Shown one piece after another: positions 35,337-43,898 of a stretch of 64,000 bases of DNA; position 1 is the stretch's first letter, and every line of letters starts with the position of its first letter. The translations under genes were made by a program, and so were the position numbers. Source of the DNA: Planctomycetota bacterium (GTDB lineage: Bacteria; Planctomycetota; Phycisphaerae; UBA1845); contig JAKQDH010000202.1 of NCBI GenBank assembly GCA_029558835.1, positions 1-64,000 of the forward strand, given 5' to 3'. The notes under the pieces were generated by a model that was not told the DNA's origin, ran no database searches, and saw only the letters and a list, made by a program, of their open reading frames with translations.

Positions 35337-37049
35337 CTCCCGGGGTGTCGCGGGCACGGTTACCTCCAGCAACCCCAGCCAGGGGTCGTGCCCGCGGACG
35401 TCGTAGCCGGCCTCACGTAAGCCGGCCAGCAATTGCGAATCAACCTCCCAGCGCGGGCCGGTGGGGTCTCCCTGCCAGAGAAGCCAGACTCGTGCACCGT
35501 CGTGCAGAACGCGGCGGATGCCGGTCAGCGTTGAGGTGACCGCGGGCTTAATGCCTTCCGGATCGGCCAGTTCGGCGCGTGGGTTGTCCCAGCCGACCTG
35601 GCGGTCGTGCGCCGGGGGGAAGGAGATGATCCGCGTGGAGAAGCCCTGGCGGTTAAGTTCGTAGGCCAGGAACCAGCGGTACATGCCCACGGAAACCACC
35701 AGGTCGTGGGGGCCGACATGCTCCTGGAGTCGCCGCACGCGCTCGGGCGTCTCAATCTGCACGGGTACGGCGTGCAGGCCCACGGTCGTGGCGGCGCTGC
35801 ACAGCAACAGGAAGGCCGTGGCTGCAATGCGCGACCCTGCGTTCCGCAGGGCACCGTCGAGAAGCAGAGTGACGGTCAGCAGGAGCGCGGGAAGCGCGCA
35901 TAGATCATAACGCCCCACGACGTACGCCGGCCGAACCAGCCACGAGTAAAGGAAAGGCGTAGCCAAAGTCGCCAGCGTCAACAAGGCAAAAAAAGCCACG
36001 TGCCGCCCAGAGGCCGGTGACACCTGCGCCGACTGCGCCGTCATCCGCGCAACGGGTTTCCGGATTCCCCAGACCAGGAGCAGCAACAGTATCAGCGCCG
36101 CCGGTCCCCACTGAACGAGACGGGTAAGCCACGTCCCCACGGCCTCTCCCAGCACACCGGTGGCCGCGGCCAGCGGGCCCAGGTAGGCTTCGGGATACCC
36201 GCCGGCCGGCAGCAGCGCCCAGCACGAACGCAACAACGCCAGTGCCGGGGGGTAGCTTGCCCAGACGTCCTCGAGCCACATCTGGCTGCCGCGGCCGGTC
36301 AACGGCACGATGATGAACATGATAAACGGAAGCAGTACCACCCCCAGCACGGCATGCGTCACGGTCCACTGCTTGGCAAAGTGAAGCGCTCTTGGACTCA
36401 GTAGCACGGCCACGGCGCTCGCGGGGAGCCAGAATAGCGTGTAGTAGTGCGTGGCCGTGGTCATAACGACGAGCAACGCATACGCAACCCACCATCGTGG
36501 CGACTGCAAGCGGGCCGCCTGGTACAGACTCCAGAGCAGCAGCGTGCACTCGAGACACCAGAGCGCGTAGACCCGGGCCTCCTGGCTGTAGTACACCTGT
36601 AGTGGGTGAAGTGCGGCGAGGGCGCCGGCGATCGCTCCCGCACGGCGGCCCGCGACGCGCGCGGCCACGTACATCAGTGCGACCACCGTCAGCAAGCCGG
36701 CGACGGCTGAGAAGCTACGCAGGCCAAGGATGGTCTCGCCCGCAACCCGCGTCCACGCGTGCAGCAGCACGGTGTAGGGGACCGTCGTGAGTTCCAACCA
36801 CGGATCCGGGCCGTCGGCGGGCCAGTTGAAGAGATGATGCACGTAATAGTAGGTACAGCTCTCGTCCAGCCAGAGTTCGCGGTCGGTGATGCCCGCAAAG
36901 CGAACGGCGGCGGCCAGCAGGAGGATCAGAGCGACCCCCAGACAAGTGGACGCGCGAACCCCGGTGTGGGGGCACGGTACCACCGCTCCCCGATCCCGAC
37001 CTGTGTCGGGACGGTTCGGCACGCGTGATCTGCATTCGATACTCGCCAT
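35313..37049 (-). CDS. GT-C membrane glycosyltransferase flanked by direct repeats
   Basis: Predicted polytopic protein with ten or more hydrophobic segments. The acidic loop motif appears as DRELWLDESCTYYYVHH, as in other PMT/ArnT-type enzymes. HPLQVYYSQEARVYAL follows, typical of GT39-like proteins. The C-terminal 120 residues look soluble (VRRLQEHVGPHDLVVSVGMY). It probably uses a polyprenyl-phosphate sugar, which the neighbouring GT2 enzyme could make. Start uncertain: ATG 37049 is used, but this and the next 30 residues (ECRSRVPNRPDTGRDRG) are repeat-like. The original start may have been lost when the element inserted. Both ends of the gene lie in family D copies. Confidence 0.75.
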   Translation of the reverse strand: MASIECRSRVPNRPDTGRDRGAVVPCPHTGVRASTCLGVALILLLAAAVRFAGITDRELWLDESCTYYYVHHLFNWPADGPDPWLELTTVPYTVLLHAWTRVAGETILGLRSFSAVAGLLTVVALMYVAARVAGRRAGAIAGALAALHPLQVYYSQEARVYALWCLECTLLLWSLYQAARLQSPRWWVAYALLVVMTTATHYYTLFWLPASAVAVLLSPRALHFAKQWTVTHAVLGVVLLPFIMFIIVPLTGRGSQMWLEDVWASYPPALALLRSCWALLPAGGYPEAYLGPLAAATGVLGEAVGTWLTRLVQWGPAALILLLLLVWGIRKPVARMTAQSAQVSPASGRHVAFFALLTLATLATPFLYSWLVRPAYVVGRYDLCALPALLLTVTLLLDGALRNAGSRIAATAFLLLCSAATTVGLHAVPVQIETPERVRRLQEHVGPHDLVVSVGMYRWFLAYELNRQGFSTRIISFPPAHDRQVGWDNPRAELADPEGIKPAVTSTLTGIRRVLHDGARVWLLWQGDPTGPRWEVDSQLLAGLREAGYDVRGHDPWLGLLEVTVPATPREGRSEPRP

Positions 37050-37100
37050 TCGCACTTCGCTACTCCTCAGCCGCTCCCTCACGGTCGCGGTGCGGAGGGC
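37036..37100. repeat. Family D element, upstream copy
   Basis: CATTCGCACTTCGCTACTCC then TCAGCCGCTCCCTCACGGTC and GCGGTGCGG. This is a direct repeat of 35272-35336. It covers both the 3' end of the GT2 gene (C-terminal RPSPRPSAPRP) and the 5' end of the GT-C gene. Confidence 0.85.
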
Positions 37101-37882
37101 CGGGGCGACGGTCTGGGTCGCGAGGGTGCGCAACGCTGCCGGCAGATTAGCCGCAGCGTGCGTACGATCGTGGTGAGCACGCGCATCTTGCTCGTTCCGC
37201 CCTTCAGATCATAGCGCAGGACCAGCGGCACCTCGCCGCAACGGGCGCCGAGCCGGGCGAGCTTGAGCAGAATCTCGGCCATGCAGGCAAACGAACGCTC
37301 CTCAACGAAGCGGTCACTGTAGATACCGATAGCCCGCTGCAAGCACGCGGCCCGATACAGGCGATAGCCGCAGGTGTAATCACGGACGCCACGGACGGGC
37401 AGCACGACGCGAAACAGCACACCGGCAACCGACGTCGTAAGCCGCCGCAGCCCGCTAAGCCCCACGACCTGCGCCCCCGGCTCGTAGCGTGACGCGATGA
37501 CCACGTCGAGCCGATCGCGTTGCAGCCGGTCGAGCATCGGCGGGAACAGCTCAGGCGGATGCGTGCCGTCGGCGTCCATCGTGGCGATGACGTCGTCGGG
37601 AGCGGCCTGCGCGGCGGCGGCGACGAGTGCATCTCGGATGGTCATCCCCAGTCCCTGGTTGGCGGCGTGGCGGTGTATCTCAAGTGGGAAGCGCTGGGCC
37701 AACTCCGCCAGCACGGACGGCGTGGCGTCGCTGCTGCCGTCGTCCACGATCAGGATGCGGAACGGGCGGTCCAGGCCGCGGAGCACCGCTGCCCAGCGTT
37801 CGACGAGCGCAGGCAGGCTGGCCGCCTCGTTGTACGCAGGCAGCGCGACCCGGATGGTGTTCGGTTCAGCCGCTTCCGGCAT
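37079..37882 (-). CDS. GT2 family glycosyltransferase (dolichyl-phosphate mannose synthase-like)
   Basis: 267 residues. GT-A fold motifs appear in order: RVALPAYNEAASLPALVERW, ILIVDDGSSDATPSVL (nucleotide-sugar Asp), ANQGLGMTIRDAL, MDADGTHPPELF (DxD-type metal site) and VIASRYEPGAQVVGLSGLRR. No C-terminal membrane pair is clear. By family it transfers a sugar to polyprenyl phosphate, which would supply the downstream GT-C gene. ATG 37882 is chosen; the frame upstream has no conserved sequence. The C-terminus reads through the family D element and ends in an Arg/Pro tail. Confidence 0.88.
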   Translation of the reverse strand: MPEAAEPNTIRVALPAYNEAASLPALVERWAAVLRGLDRPFRILIVDDGSSDATPSVLAELAQRFPLEIHRHAANQGLGMTIRDALVAAAAQAAPDDVIATMDADGTHPPELFPPMLDRLQRDRLDVVIASRYEPGAQVVGLSGLRRLTTSVAGVLFRVVLPVRGVRDYTCGYRLYRAACLQRAIGIYSDRFVEERSFACMAEILLKLARLGARCGEVPLVLRYDLKGGTSKMRVLTTIVRTLRLICRQRCAPSRPRPSPRPSAPRP

Positions 37883-38042
37883 AGGTAGCTCGCCGTGGCC
37901 GTGCTTTATGTAGCACGTTCCGACCGGTTCGTCGATGCGCCGGAACGGCACCGGCACTCCGTACCGCGGCAATGGGCCGGTTTGCGGGCCCCCGGGAGGC
38001 GGGTAGACTGCGTGGCCAAACGCAGGCTGGACGTCGAACCGC

Positions 38043-39107
38043 ATGAGTGATCACGCTACAACCGAATCCGGCGGGGCCGCCCTCGTCGAAGTACGTGACC
38101 TGGTCACCGTGTATGGGACGGGCACCGGCCGGCTTGGGCGGGCACGGGCCGGTTTGCGGGCGGTCGATGGCGTCAGCCTGGACATCCCGGCGGGCACCAC
38201 GCTGGGCCTGGTGGGCGAGAGCGGGTGCGGCAAGACGACCTTGGGCCGGTCGATTCTGCGCCTCGTGGAGCCGACCAGCGGTGAGGTCCGGTTCGCCGGG
38301 CACGATGTGCTGGGGGCATCGGGGACGCAGCTTCGGCGTCTGCGGCGCGACATGCAGATCGTCTTCCAGGATCCGTTCGGCAGCCTGAACCCGCGGTTGA
38401 CAGTGGGGACGATCGTGGGCGAGCCGCTGGTCCTGCATCGGTGGAGGTCGCGCCGTGAGCGTCGAGAGCGCGCGACCGAACTGCTGGAGCGAGTCGGGTT
38501 GCGTGGCGATGACGCCGGCCGGTATCCGCACGAGTTTTCGGGCGGGCAACGGCAGCGGATCGGGATAGCCCGGGCGTTGGCATTGGAGCCGCGTTTCATC
38601 GTGTGCGATGAGCCGGTCAGCGCGCTCGACGTGTCCGTGCAGGCACAGATTCTCAACCTGCTGGCGGACCTGCAAGGCGAGTGGAGGCTGACGTACCTGT
38701 TCATCGCGCACAACCTGGCGGTGGTCGAGCAATTCTGCGCGCGGGTGGCCGTCATGTATCGCGGGCGGATCGTCGAGGTCGGGCCCGCGACGGAGGTGTG
38801 CGAGGCACCGCGGCATCCGTACACGATGCTGCTGCGGCGCTCGGTGCCGGTGCCGGACCCGGCGCGGCGCGTGACGGGCGAGGTGTGGCCGAGGTCAGAC
38901 GGGGCACGGGCGGGTGAGGCTGAGACCGCGGGCGGCTGCGTGTACGGGCCGCGATGCCCCTTCGCCACTGATTTGTGCAGCCGCGCGACGCCTACGCTCA
39001 GCAGCGTCAACGATGCACCGTCAAGACATGCCGTGGCCTGCCACCATGTAGCGACGATACCGAGCTTCGAGCCGGTAGCGGCCAACTGCGGCACCATCGG
39101 ACCTTAG
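38043..39107 (+). CDS. Oligopeptide/dipeptide-type ABC transporter ATP-binding protein (OppF/DppF-like)
   Basis: 354 residues with Walker A GESGCGKTT (58-66), the Q-loop IVFQDPFGSLNPRLT, the signature SGGQRQRIGIARAL, Walker B FIVCDEPVSALD and the H-loop IAHNL. The C-terminal oligo_HPY-type tail (APRHPYTMLLRRSVPVPDP and GCVYGPRCPFATDLC) places it in the peptide/nickel uptake group. Its 20-residue C-terminal end runs past the usual stop. No permease, OppD-like partner or binding protein is adjacent on this strand, so it is an orphan within the window. Confidence 0.9.
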   Translation: MSDHATTESGGAALVEVRDLVTVYGTGTGRLGRARAGLRAVDGVSLDIPAGTTLGLVGESGCGKTTLGRSILRLVEPTSGEVRFAGHDVLGASGTQLRRLRRDMQIVFQDPFGSLNPRLTVGTIVGEPLVLHRWRSRRERRERATELLERVGLRGDDAGRYPHEFSGGQRQRIGIARALALEPRFIVCDEPVSALDVSVQAQILNLLADLQGEWRLTYLFIAHNLAVVEQFCARVAVMYRGRIVEVGPATEVCEAPRHPYTMLLRRSVPVPDPARRVTGEVWPRSDGARAGEAETAGGCVYGPRCPFATDLCSRATPTLSSVNDAPSRHAVACHHVATIPSFEPVAANCGTIGP

Positions 39108-39159
39108 GCACGGTGGGGCTGCTCCCCTCTTGACGGTGAGCGAGTTCGGGGGCACTGGC

Positions 39160-39270
39160 CCCATGCACGGGCGTCGCGCCCGTGGCCCCGGTCGTGGCAC
39201 GGGCGTCTCGCCCGGGTCGTCTGCCAGCGATGTGCCGTTCTTCCGGCGTCTGGTAGGCTCTCGGCAGGCG
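39160..39270. repeat. Multi-hairpin intergenic element (CACGGGCG type)
   Basis: CACGGGCGTCGCGCCCGTG (39166-39184) is a palindrome flanked by GGCCCC on both sides. CACGGGCGTCTCGCCCG follows at 39198. Then CTGCCAGC and GGCTCTCGGCAG form a longer outer pairing. It lies downstream of the ABC ATPase gene. Confidence 0.6.
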
Positions 39271-39300
39271 TATCTGTCCGCCCCGCGGCGTTCTCGACGC

Positions 39301-39344
39301 CCCAACCCTCACCCCTACCCCTCTCCCTGCGAGGGAAAGGGGCC
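39301..39344. repeat. Family B element
   Basis: CCCAACCCTCACCCCTACCC then CTCTCCCTGCGAGGGAAAGG. It lies downstream of the small membrane-anchored protein gene, on the other side of the hairpin cluster. Confidence 0.75.
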
Positions 39345-39378
39345 ATGCGTCGCAACGAACGAGGCCACAAACGACAGG

Positions 39379-39738
39379 TCAGCCGTGCACGTTGAGGGTG
39401 ACGAGCGTGCGTTCCTCCGTCAGCTTCGTGGCCAAGGTCTCCCGGCCGCGGTCGCGGGCGGCACGTTGCATGGCGTCGAAGAGAACGTCGAGATAGCGGT
39501 CACCGGCGAAGGGTCCACCGGCGGCCTTGCCGGCTTCCCTGCCTTCCTTGAACGCGCGGGCGTGGAAGGTCTCGACCATCCCGCGGACCTCGGCGCGTTC
39601 GTCGGGCGTCAGGTCCATCTTATCGACCAGGGTGAGCACCTCCGCCTTGACCTTGGCATCGAACTGGCCTTGCAGGTAGTAGACGCCCGCCCCGATCCCG
39701 ACAATCACAACCACAACACCGATCAGAACCTTCAACAT
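39379..39738 (-). CDS. Small membrane-anchored protein of unknown function
   Basis: 119 residues with one N-terminal helix (VLIGVVVVIVGIGAGVYYL) and then a charged helical domain (DKMDLTPDERAEVRGMVETF). Codon third positions are GC-rich and the amino acid composition is balanced, supporting a real gene. No family was recognised. ATG 39738 is the first codon of the frame. Repeats border it on both sides, so it is probably monocistronic. Confidence 0.6.
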   Translation of the reverse strand: MLKVLIGVVVVIVGIGAGVYYLQGQFDAKVKAEVLTLVDKMDLTPDERAEVRGMVETFHARAFKEGREAGKAAGGPFAGDRYLDVLFDAMQRAARDRGRETLATKLTEERTLVTLNVHG

Positions 39739-39835
39739 GGTTTGGCTCCGGGCAATGATACTCCCAGGCGGACACCCGTCGGGACAAGTTGGCGGGTGAA
39801 GTCAGTCACCGGCACCTCGCCTCCCGCGAGCGTTT

Positions 39836-39956
39836 CTCACCCTGCCCTCTCCCGTGGTACATGTTGAGCGCGTCCCACGAGGCCGGGGGGAGCACGTCTG
39901 TGCACCAGGGGCGCCGCCGCCCCCACCCCTGCCCCTCTCCCAGGGGGAGAGGGGTC
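39836..39956. repeat. Family B elements (half copy plus full copy)
   Basis: CTCACCCTGCCCTCTCCCGT at 39836 is a left half. CCCCCACCCCTGCCCCTCTC then CCAGGGGGAGAGGGG at 39918-39956 is a full hairpin, 14 bases beyond the acyl-CoA dehydrogenase stop. Confidence 0.8.
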
Positions 39957-39969
39957 TTGGGGTAGTTTC

Positions 39970-41133
39970 TCAGAATGCTTCCTCCCCCGTGATTTCCCGG
40001 CCGACGATCAACTGGTGGATCGTCTCGGTTCCCTCATAGGTGATCACGCTTTCGAGGTTGAGCAGGTGCCGGATGGTGGCCAGCTCCACGGTGATGCCGC
40101 CGGCACCGAGCAGGTCGCGGGCGTCGCGGGCGACGTCCAGGGCCGCGCGGACGTTGTTCCACTTGGCGAGCGAGACCTGGGTGTGGTGCACCCGCCCGGC
40201 GTCCTTGAGCCGGCCAAGCTGCAGCGCGAGCAACTGGGCGGAAACAATGCGGCGGAGCATTTCGGCCAAGCGCACCTGCGTCATCTGCTTGGCAGCCAGG
40301 GTTGAGCCGAACAACTTCCGCTGCCGGGCAAATTCCAGCGCCTCGCGATAGCAGGCGCTGGCCGCCCCGATGGCGCCCCAGGCAATGCCGTAGCGGGCCT
40401 CGGTCAGACAACTCAACGGGCAGGCCAAGCCGTGCGCGCCCGGCAACCGGCTGGCCGCGGGAAGCACGCACTCGTCGAAGAAGAGTTCACTGGTGACCGA
40501 GGCACGCAGGGAGAACTTGTGCGGGATGTCGCGGGTGGTGTAGCCGGGGGTACCCTTTTCGACGAGGAAGCCGCGGATGCCCTCGTCCGTCTGGGCCCAG
40601 ACGACGGCCACGTCGGCCACCGTCCCGTTCGTGATCCACATCTTGGCGCCGTTGAGCACCCAATCGGAGCCGCGAAGATGAGCGCGGGTCTTCATCGTGC
40701 CGGCATCGCTACCGCCGTCGGGCTCGGTAAGTCCGAAGCAGCCGATGGCCTGGCCGCCTGCGAGCCGCGGCAGCCAATGCTCCTTCTGCTGGGCGGACCC
40801 CCAGCGGTGGATCGGGTACATGACTAGGCTGCTCTGCACGGAGGCGAAGCTGCGTACACCGCTGTCGCCGCGTTCCAGCTCCTGCATGATGAGGCCGTAG
40901 GCAATGTGGTTGAGGCCTGCACAGCCGTAGTCGCTGAGCGTGGGACCGAACAGGCCCAGGTCGGCCATGGGGGCGACCAGTTCCATGGGGAAACGTCCGG
41001 TCTCGAAACAGTCGGCAATGACGGGCAGGACCTGAGCATCCACAAACCGCGCGACGGTATCACGCACCTGCCGCTCATCGGGGGCGAGCAGCGAGTCCAC
41101 CTCAAGAAAATCGGGGGTCCGGGTGTCGGTCAC
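39970..41133 (-). CDS. Acyl-CoA dehydrogenase (glutaryl-CoA dehydrogenase-like)
   Basis: FAD-dependent oxidation of acyl-CoA, 387 residues. It shows CFGLTEPDGGSDAGTMKT (flavin/substrate region), WVLNGAKMWITNGTVADVAV and LTEARYGIAWGAIGAA. The C-terminal catalytic region ITYEGTETIHQLIVGREITG places the Glu base at about 367. These features resemble glutaryl-CoA dehydrogenase more than short-chain enzymes, so the substrate may be glutaryl-CoA, but that cannot be settled here. The start is GTG 41133. No other beta-oxidation gene is adjacent. Confidence 0.93.
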   Translation of the reverse strand: MTDTRTPDFLEVDSLLAPDERQVRDTVARFVDAQVLPVIADCFETGRFPMELVAPMADLGLFGPTLSDYGCAGLNHIAYGLIMQELERGDSGVRSFASVQSSLVMYPIHRWGSAQQKEHWLPRLAGGQAIGCFGLTEPDGGSDAGTMKTRAHLRGSDWVLNGAKMWITNGTVADVAVVWAQTDEGIRGFLVEKGTPGYTTRDIPHKFSLRASVTSELFFDECVLPAASRLPGAHGLACPLSCLTEARYGIAWGAIGAASACYREALEFARQRKLFGSTLAAKQMTQVRLAEMLRRIVSAQLLALQLGRLKDAGRVHHTQVSLAKWNNVRAALDVARDARDLLGAGGITVELATIRHLLNLESVITYEGTETIHQLIVGREITGEEAF

Positions 41134-41609
41134 GGTTTTGCTCCGGTGCGTCTCGCGCGGGGCATGATACCCGCCGGCCGGGGCGAGGGGGAGACGGTTC
41201 TCCGGACGACGGCGTCAGGGGTGGAGACGGCCCAAAAGCCGACTATACTAGATGGGACGACGCTCAAGGGGGGCCTAGTGGGCATGCCCAAGCCGAAGGC
41301 GCCGGCATGCCGGGAGGTAGACCGACATACGGTTACCGATGGTAGCGTCGGGCAAGCGGAGCAGCATGGCGGCGTTGCGCTTGGCCATGCCACCCCGCTA
41401 TGTCGGTCGGTTTTCCGATCGAGTGGACCCATTCCGTCGGGGTGAGAACTCGACCGTCAGCACGGGGGGTTGGCCGTTCGTGCCTCCTGGACCGGCGGTC
41501 CGCGTTAACGAGCTGTCCCGCGAGTCCGGGCTGCCGGGAAACCAGGGCGCGGTGAGGCGCACCGGGTACTGGGCAGGAACCGGATGGACGGGACGGACTT
41601 GCGGGACGC
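41134..41609. other. Divergent intergenic region containing a family A element
   Basis: 476 bases between the acyl-CoA dehydrogenase and radical SAM genes. It must hold both promoters; no reliable boxes were recognised. The centre is a family A element; the rest shows no coding signal I trust. Confidence 0.5.
41279..41395. repeat. Family A hairpin element
   Basis: GTGGGCATGCCCAAGCCGAA then GGCGCCGGCATGC at one end, and GGCGTTGCGCTTGGCCATGC then CACCC at the other. About 117 bases, slightly longer in the loop than the other copies. Confidence 0.85.
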
Positions 41610-43640
41610 ATGATGACTTCAGATGGGCAAACAAGTAGCGGCGTGGGAGTCAGCGGTGTGTCGCTGCCTGTGCTTACCATGCGCGGCCGTGGGCCGGTGA
41701 CCTCCACGCCACCTCTACCCATGACTGCGGACGAGGTCCGGGAGCGCGGGTGGGACGACGTGGACGTGGTGTTCGTCACCGGCGACGCCTACGTCGACCA
41801 CCCGAGCTTCGCGACGGCAATTCTGGGACGGGTCCTGGAGGCGGCCGGGTTCCGCGTGGCCGTGCTGGCGCAGCCCGATTGGCACTCCTGCCTGCCGTGG
41901 CGAACGTTCGGCCGCCCACGGCTGTTCTTCGCGGTCAGCGCGGGGAACATGGACTCGATGCTGAACCACTACACGGCCGGTCGGAAGGTCCGCAACGACG
42001 ACGCGTATTCGCCGGGGGGCCGGATCGGTCTGCGGCCGGACCGGGCAACGCTGGCCTATTGCCACCGGGCGCGGGAAGCGTACCCGGGGGTGCCGATCAT
42101 CGCGGGCGGCGTCGAGGCGAGCCTGCGGCGGCTGGCGCATTACGACTACTGGTCGGATACAGTCAGACGGTCGATCGTGCTGGACGCCAAGGCGGACCTG
42201 GTGGTGTTCGGCATGGGCGAGTCCGCCGTGGTCGAGATCGCGCGGCGCGTGGCCGCCGGTGAGCGGGTGCATGCTCTGCGCGATGTGCGTGGCGCGGCGT
42301 TCGTACTGGGCGCGAGCGACCAGCCGCCGGAGGGCCCGGAGGTCGTCGTGCTGCCGTCGTACGAGAAGGTGAAGGAGAGCAAAGAGGCATTCGCGGAGGC
42401 CGCCCGCCTCATCCACCTGGAGACGAACCCGCACAACGCCCGGACACTCGTGCAATGGCACGATCGTCAGGCCGTGGTGTGCAATCCGCCGCGTCTGCCG
42501 GAAAGCCAGGCGGCCCTCGACTCGTACTACGATTTGCCCTACACGCGCCGGCCGCACCCGAGCTACCGGGAGCCCATTCCCGCCTACGAGGTCATCAAGG
42601 ACTCAGTCACGATCATGCGCGGGTGTTTCGGGGGTTGTACGTTCTGCTCGATCACGACACATCAGGGGCGGGCGATCCAGTCGCGCAGCGCCGCGTCCGT
42701 CCTGCGCGAGGTGGCGAACGTCGGTGCCGGTCCGGACTTCCGAGGCGTTATCAGCGACCTCGGGGGGCCGACGGCCAACATGTACGAAATGCGGTGCCTG
42801 CGGCCGGAGGTCGAAGCGCGGTGTCGGCGGCTGTCGTGCGTGCACCCGATCATCTGCCGGCTGCTGGGCACCGACCACGGTCCTCTGCTTGAGCTGCTGC
42901 GGCGGGCACGAGAGCAGCCCGGCATACGGCAGGTCCTGGTGGCCAGCGGCGTGCGTATGGACCTGGCGCTGCTGTCGCCGGAGTACATTCAGGAGCTGGC
43001 GACGCACCACGTCGGCGGGCATCTGAAAGTAGCGCCGGAACACACGGACGCCGAGACGCTGCGTCTGATGAAGAAGCCGGCGATCGAGCACTTCGAGGGC
43101 TTCGCCCGGGCCTTTGCGTCCTCTTCGCGGCAGGCGGGGAAGAAGCAGTACCTGGTCCCCTACTTCATTGCGGCCCATCCGGGTTGTGACGTGCGGGCCA
43201 TGATCGGGCTGGCGGTCTTCCTGAGACAGCACGGCTATCGGCCGGACCAGGTGCAGGATTTCATTCCCACGCCGATGGACCTGGCGACGTGCATGTACTA
43301 CACGGGGCTCGACCCGATGACCGGGCGACCGGTACCTGTCGCACGTCACCTGCGGGACCGCAAGGTCCAGCGGGCGCTCATGCAGTTCTTCAAACCGGAG
43401 AACTACTTCGAGGTCCGGCGGACCTTACTGAAGGCGGGACGGCGCGACCTGATCGGCGAAGGGTGCGCGTGCCTGATCCCCGCGCGCCCGCCGCGCGAAG
43501 CCCTTACGCACCCGCGGCCGCCCGTACGGACGGCGGGTGACAGCCGTGGAGCGCGCGACAACGTACAACGCGGACCCGGGTATCGTCCGGGACGGCGGTC
43601 CGTGCAGCAGCCCCACAGGACTCCCCCGCGGACCTCGTAG
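41610..43640 (+). CDS. ygiQ: YgiQ-type radical SAM protein
   Basis: 676 residues. After a divergent N-terminal tail comes the family start [20 protein letters not shown] with [52 protein letters not shown] and NPPRLP complete the YgiQ N-terminal domain. The radical SAM cluster motif is GCFGGCTFC, with Cys at 339, 343 and 346. The C-terminal region includes [20 protein letters not shown] and [20 protein letters not shown]. The reaction of YgiQ proteins is not known to me. The last 50 residues are an Arg/Pro-rich tail of poor complexity, perhaps read-through into repeat sequence. Confidence 0.92.
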   Translation: MMTSDGQTSSGVGVSGVSLPVLTMRGRGPVTSTPPLPMTADEVRERGWDDVDVVFVTGDAYVDHPSFATAILGRVLEAAGFRVAVLAQPDWHSCLPWRTFGRPRLFFAVSAGNMDSMLNHYTAGRKVRNDDAYSPGGRIGLRPDRATLAYCHRAREAYPGVPIIAGGVEASLRRLAHYDYWSDTVRRSIVLDAKADLVVFGMGESAVVEIARRVAAGERVHALRDVRGAAFVLGASDQPPEGPEVVVLPSYEKVKESKEAFAEAARLIHLETNPHNARTLVQWHDRQAVVCNPPRLPESQAALDSYYDLPYTRRPHPSYREPIPAYEVIKDSVTIMRGCFGGCTFCSITTHQGRAIQSRSAASVLREVANVGAGPDFRGVISDLGGPTANMYEMRCLRPEVEARCRRLSCVHPIICRLLGTDHGPLLELLRRAREQPGIRQVLVASGVRMDLALLSPEYIQELATHHVGGHLKVAPEHTDAETLRLMKKPAIEHFEGFARAFASSSRQAGKKQYLVPYFIAAHPGCDVRAMIGLAVFLRQHGYRPDQVQDFIPTPMDLATCMYYTGLDPMTGRPVPVARHLRDRKVQRALMQFFKPENYFEVRRTLLKAGRRDLIGEGCACLIPARPPREALTHPRPPVRTAGDSRGARDNVQRGPGYRPGRRSVQQPHRTPPRTS

Positions 43641-43659
43641 ACTAAAGACCGTTGGAGTC

Positions 43660-43765
43660 CCTAACCCAATCCCCCTCCCTTTCCGGGAAGGATCGGGAGA
43701 GGGTGGGATCGTCGGGGTAATCCCCGTTACCTTACCCTGTCTCCGACGGGGGAGAGGGACTCTGT
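43660..43765. repeat. Family B composite element
   Basis: CCCTAACCCAATCCCCCTCC, CTTTCCGGGAAGGATCGGGA and GAGGGTGGG form one hairpin set. TTACCCTGTCTCCGACGGGG then GAGAGGGACTC form a second. It lies between two plus-strand genes. Confidence 0.7.
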
Positions 43766-43898
43766 TGGGCGATCTTAGGAACTGACCCCCGCGCGCGATC
43801 GTTGCCGCGCGGTGGACGAGCCCGGCGCGGAAGTCGGCTGATCACGGCGGTGTCCCGGCCGAGTTGCCCGACCGGTCGATCGGGGCGACAATGCCCGC

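Noticed and set aside
35272-37100. A composite transposon around the GT-C gene
   Set aside because: The flanking direct repeats are only about 65 bases, contain no transposase gene, and related fragments occur alone elsewhere.
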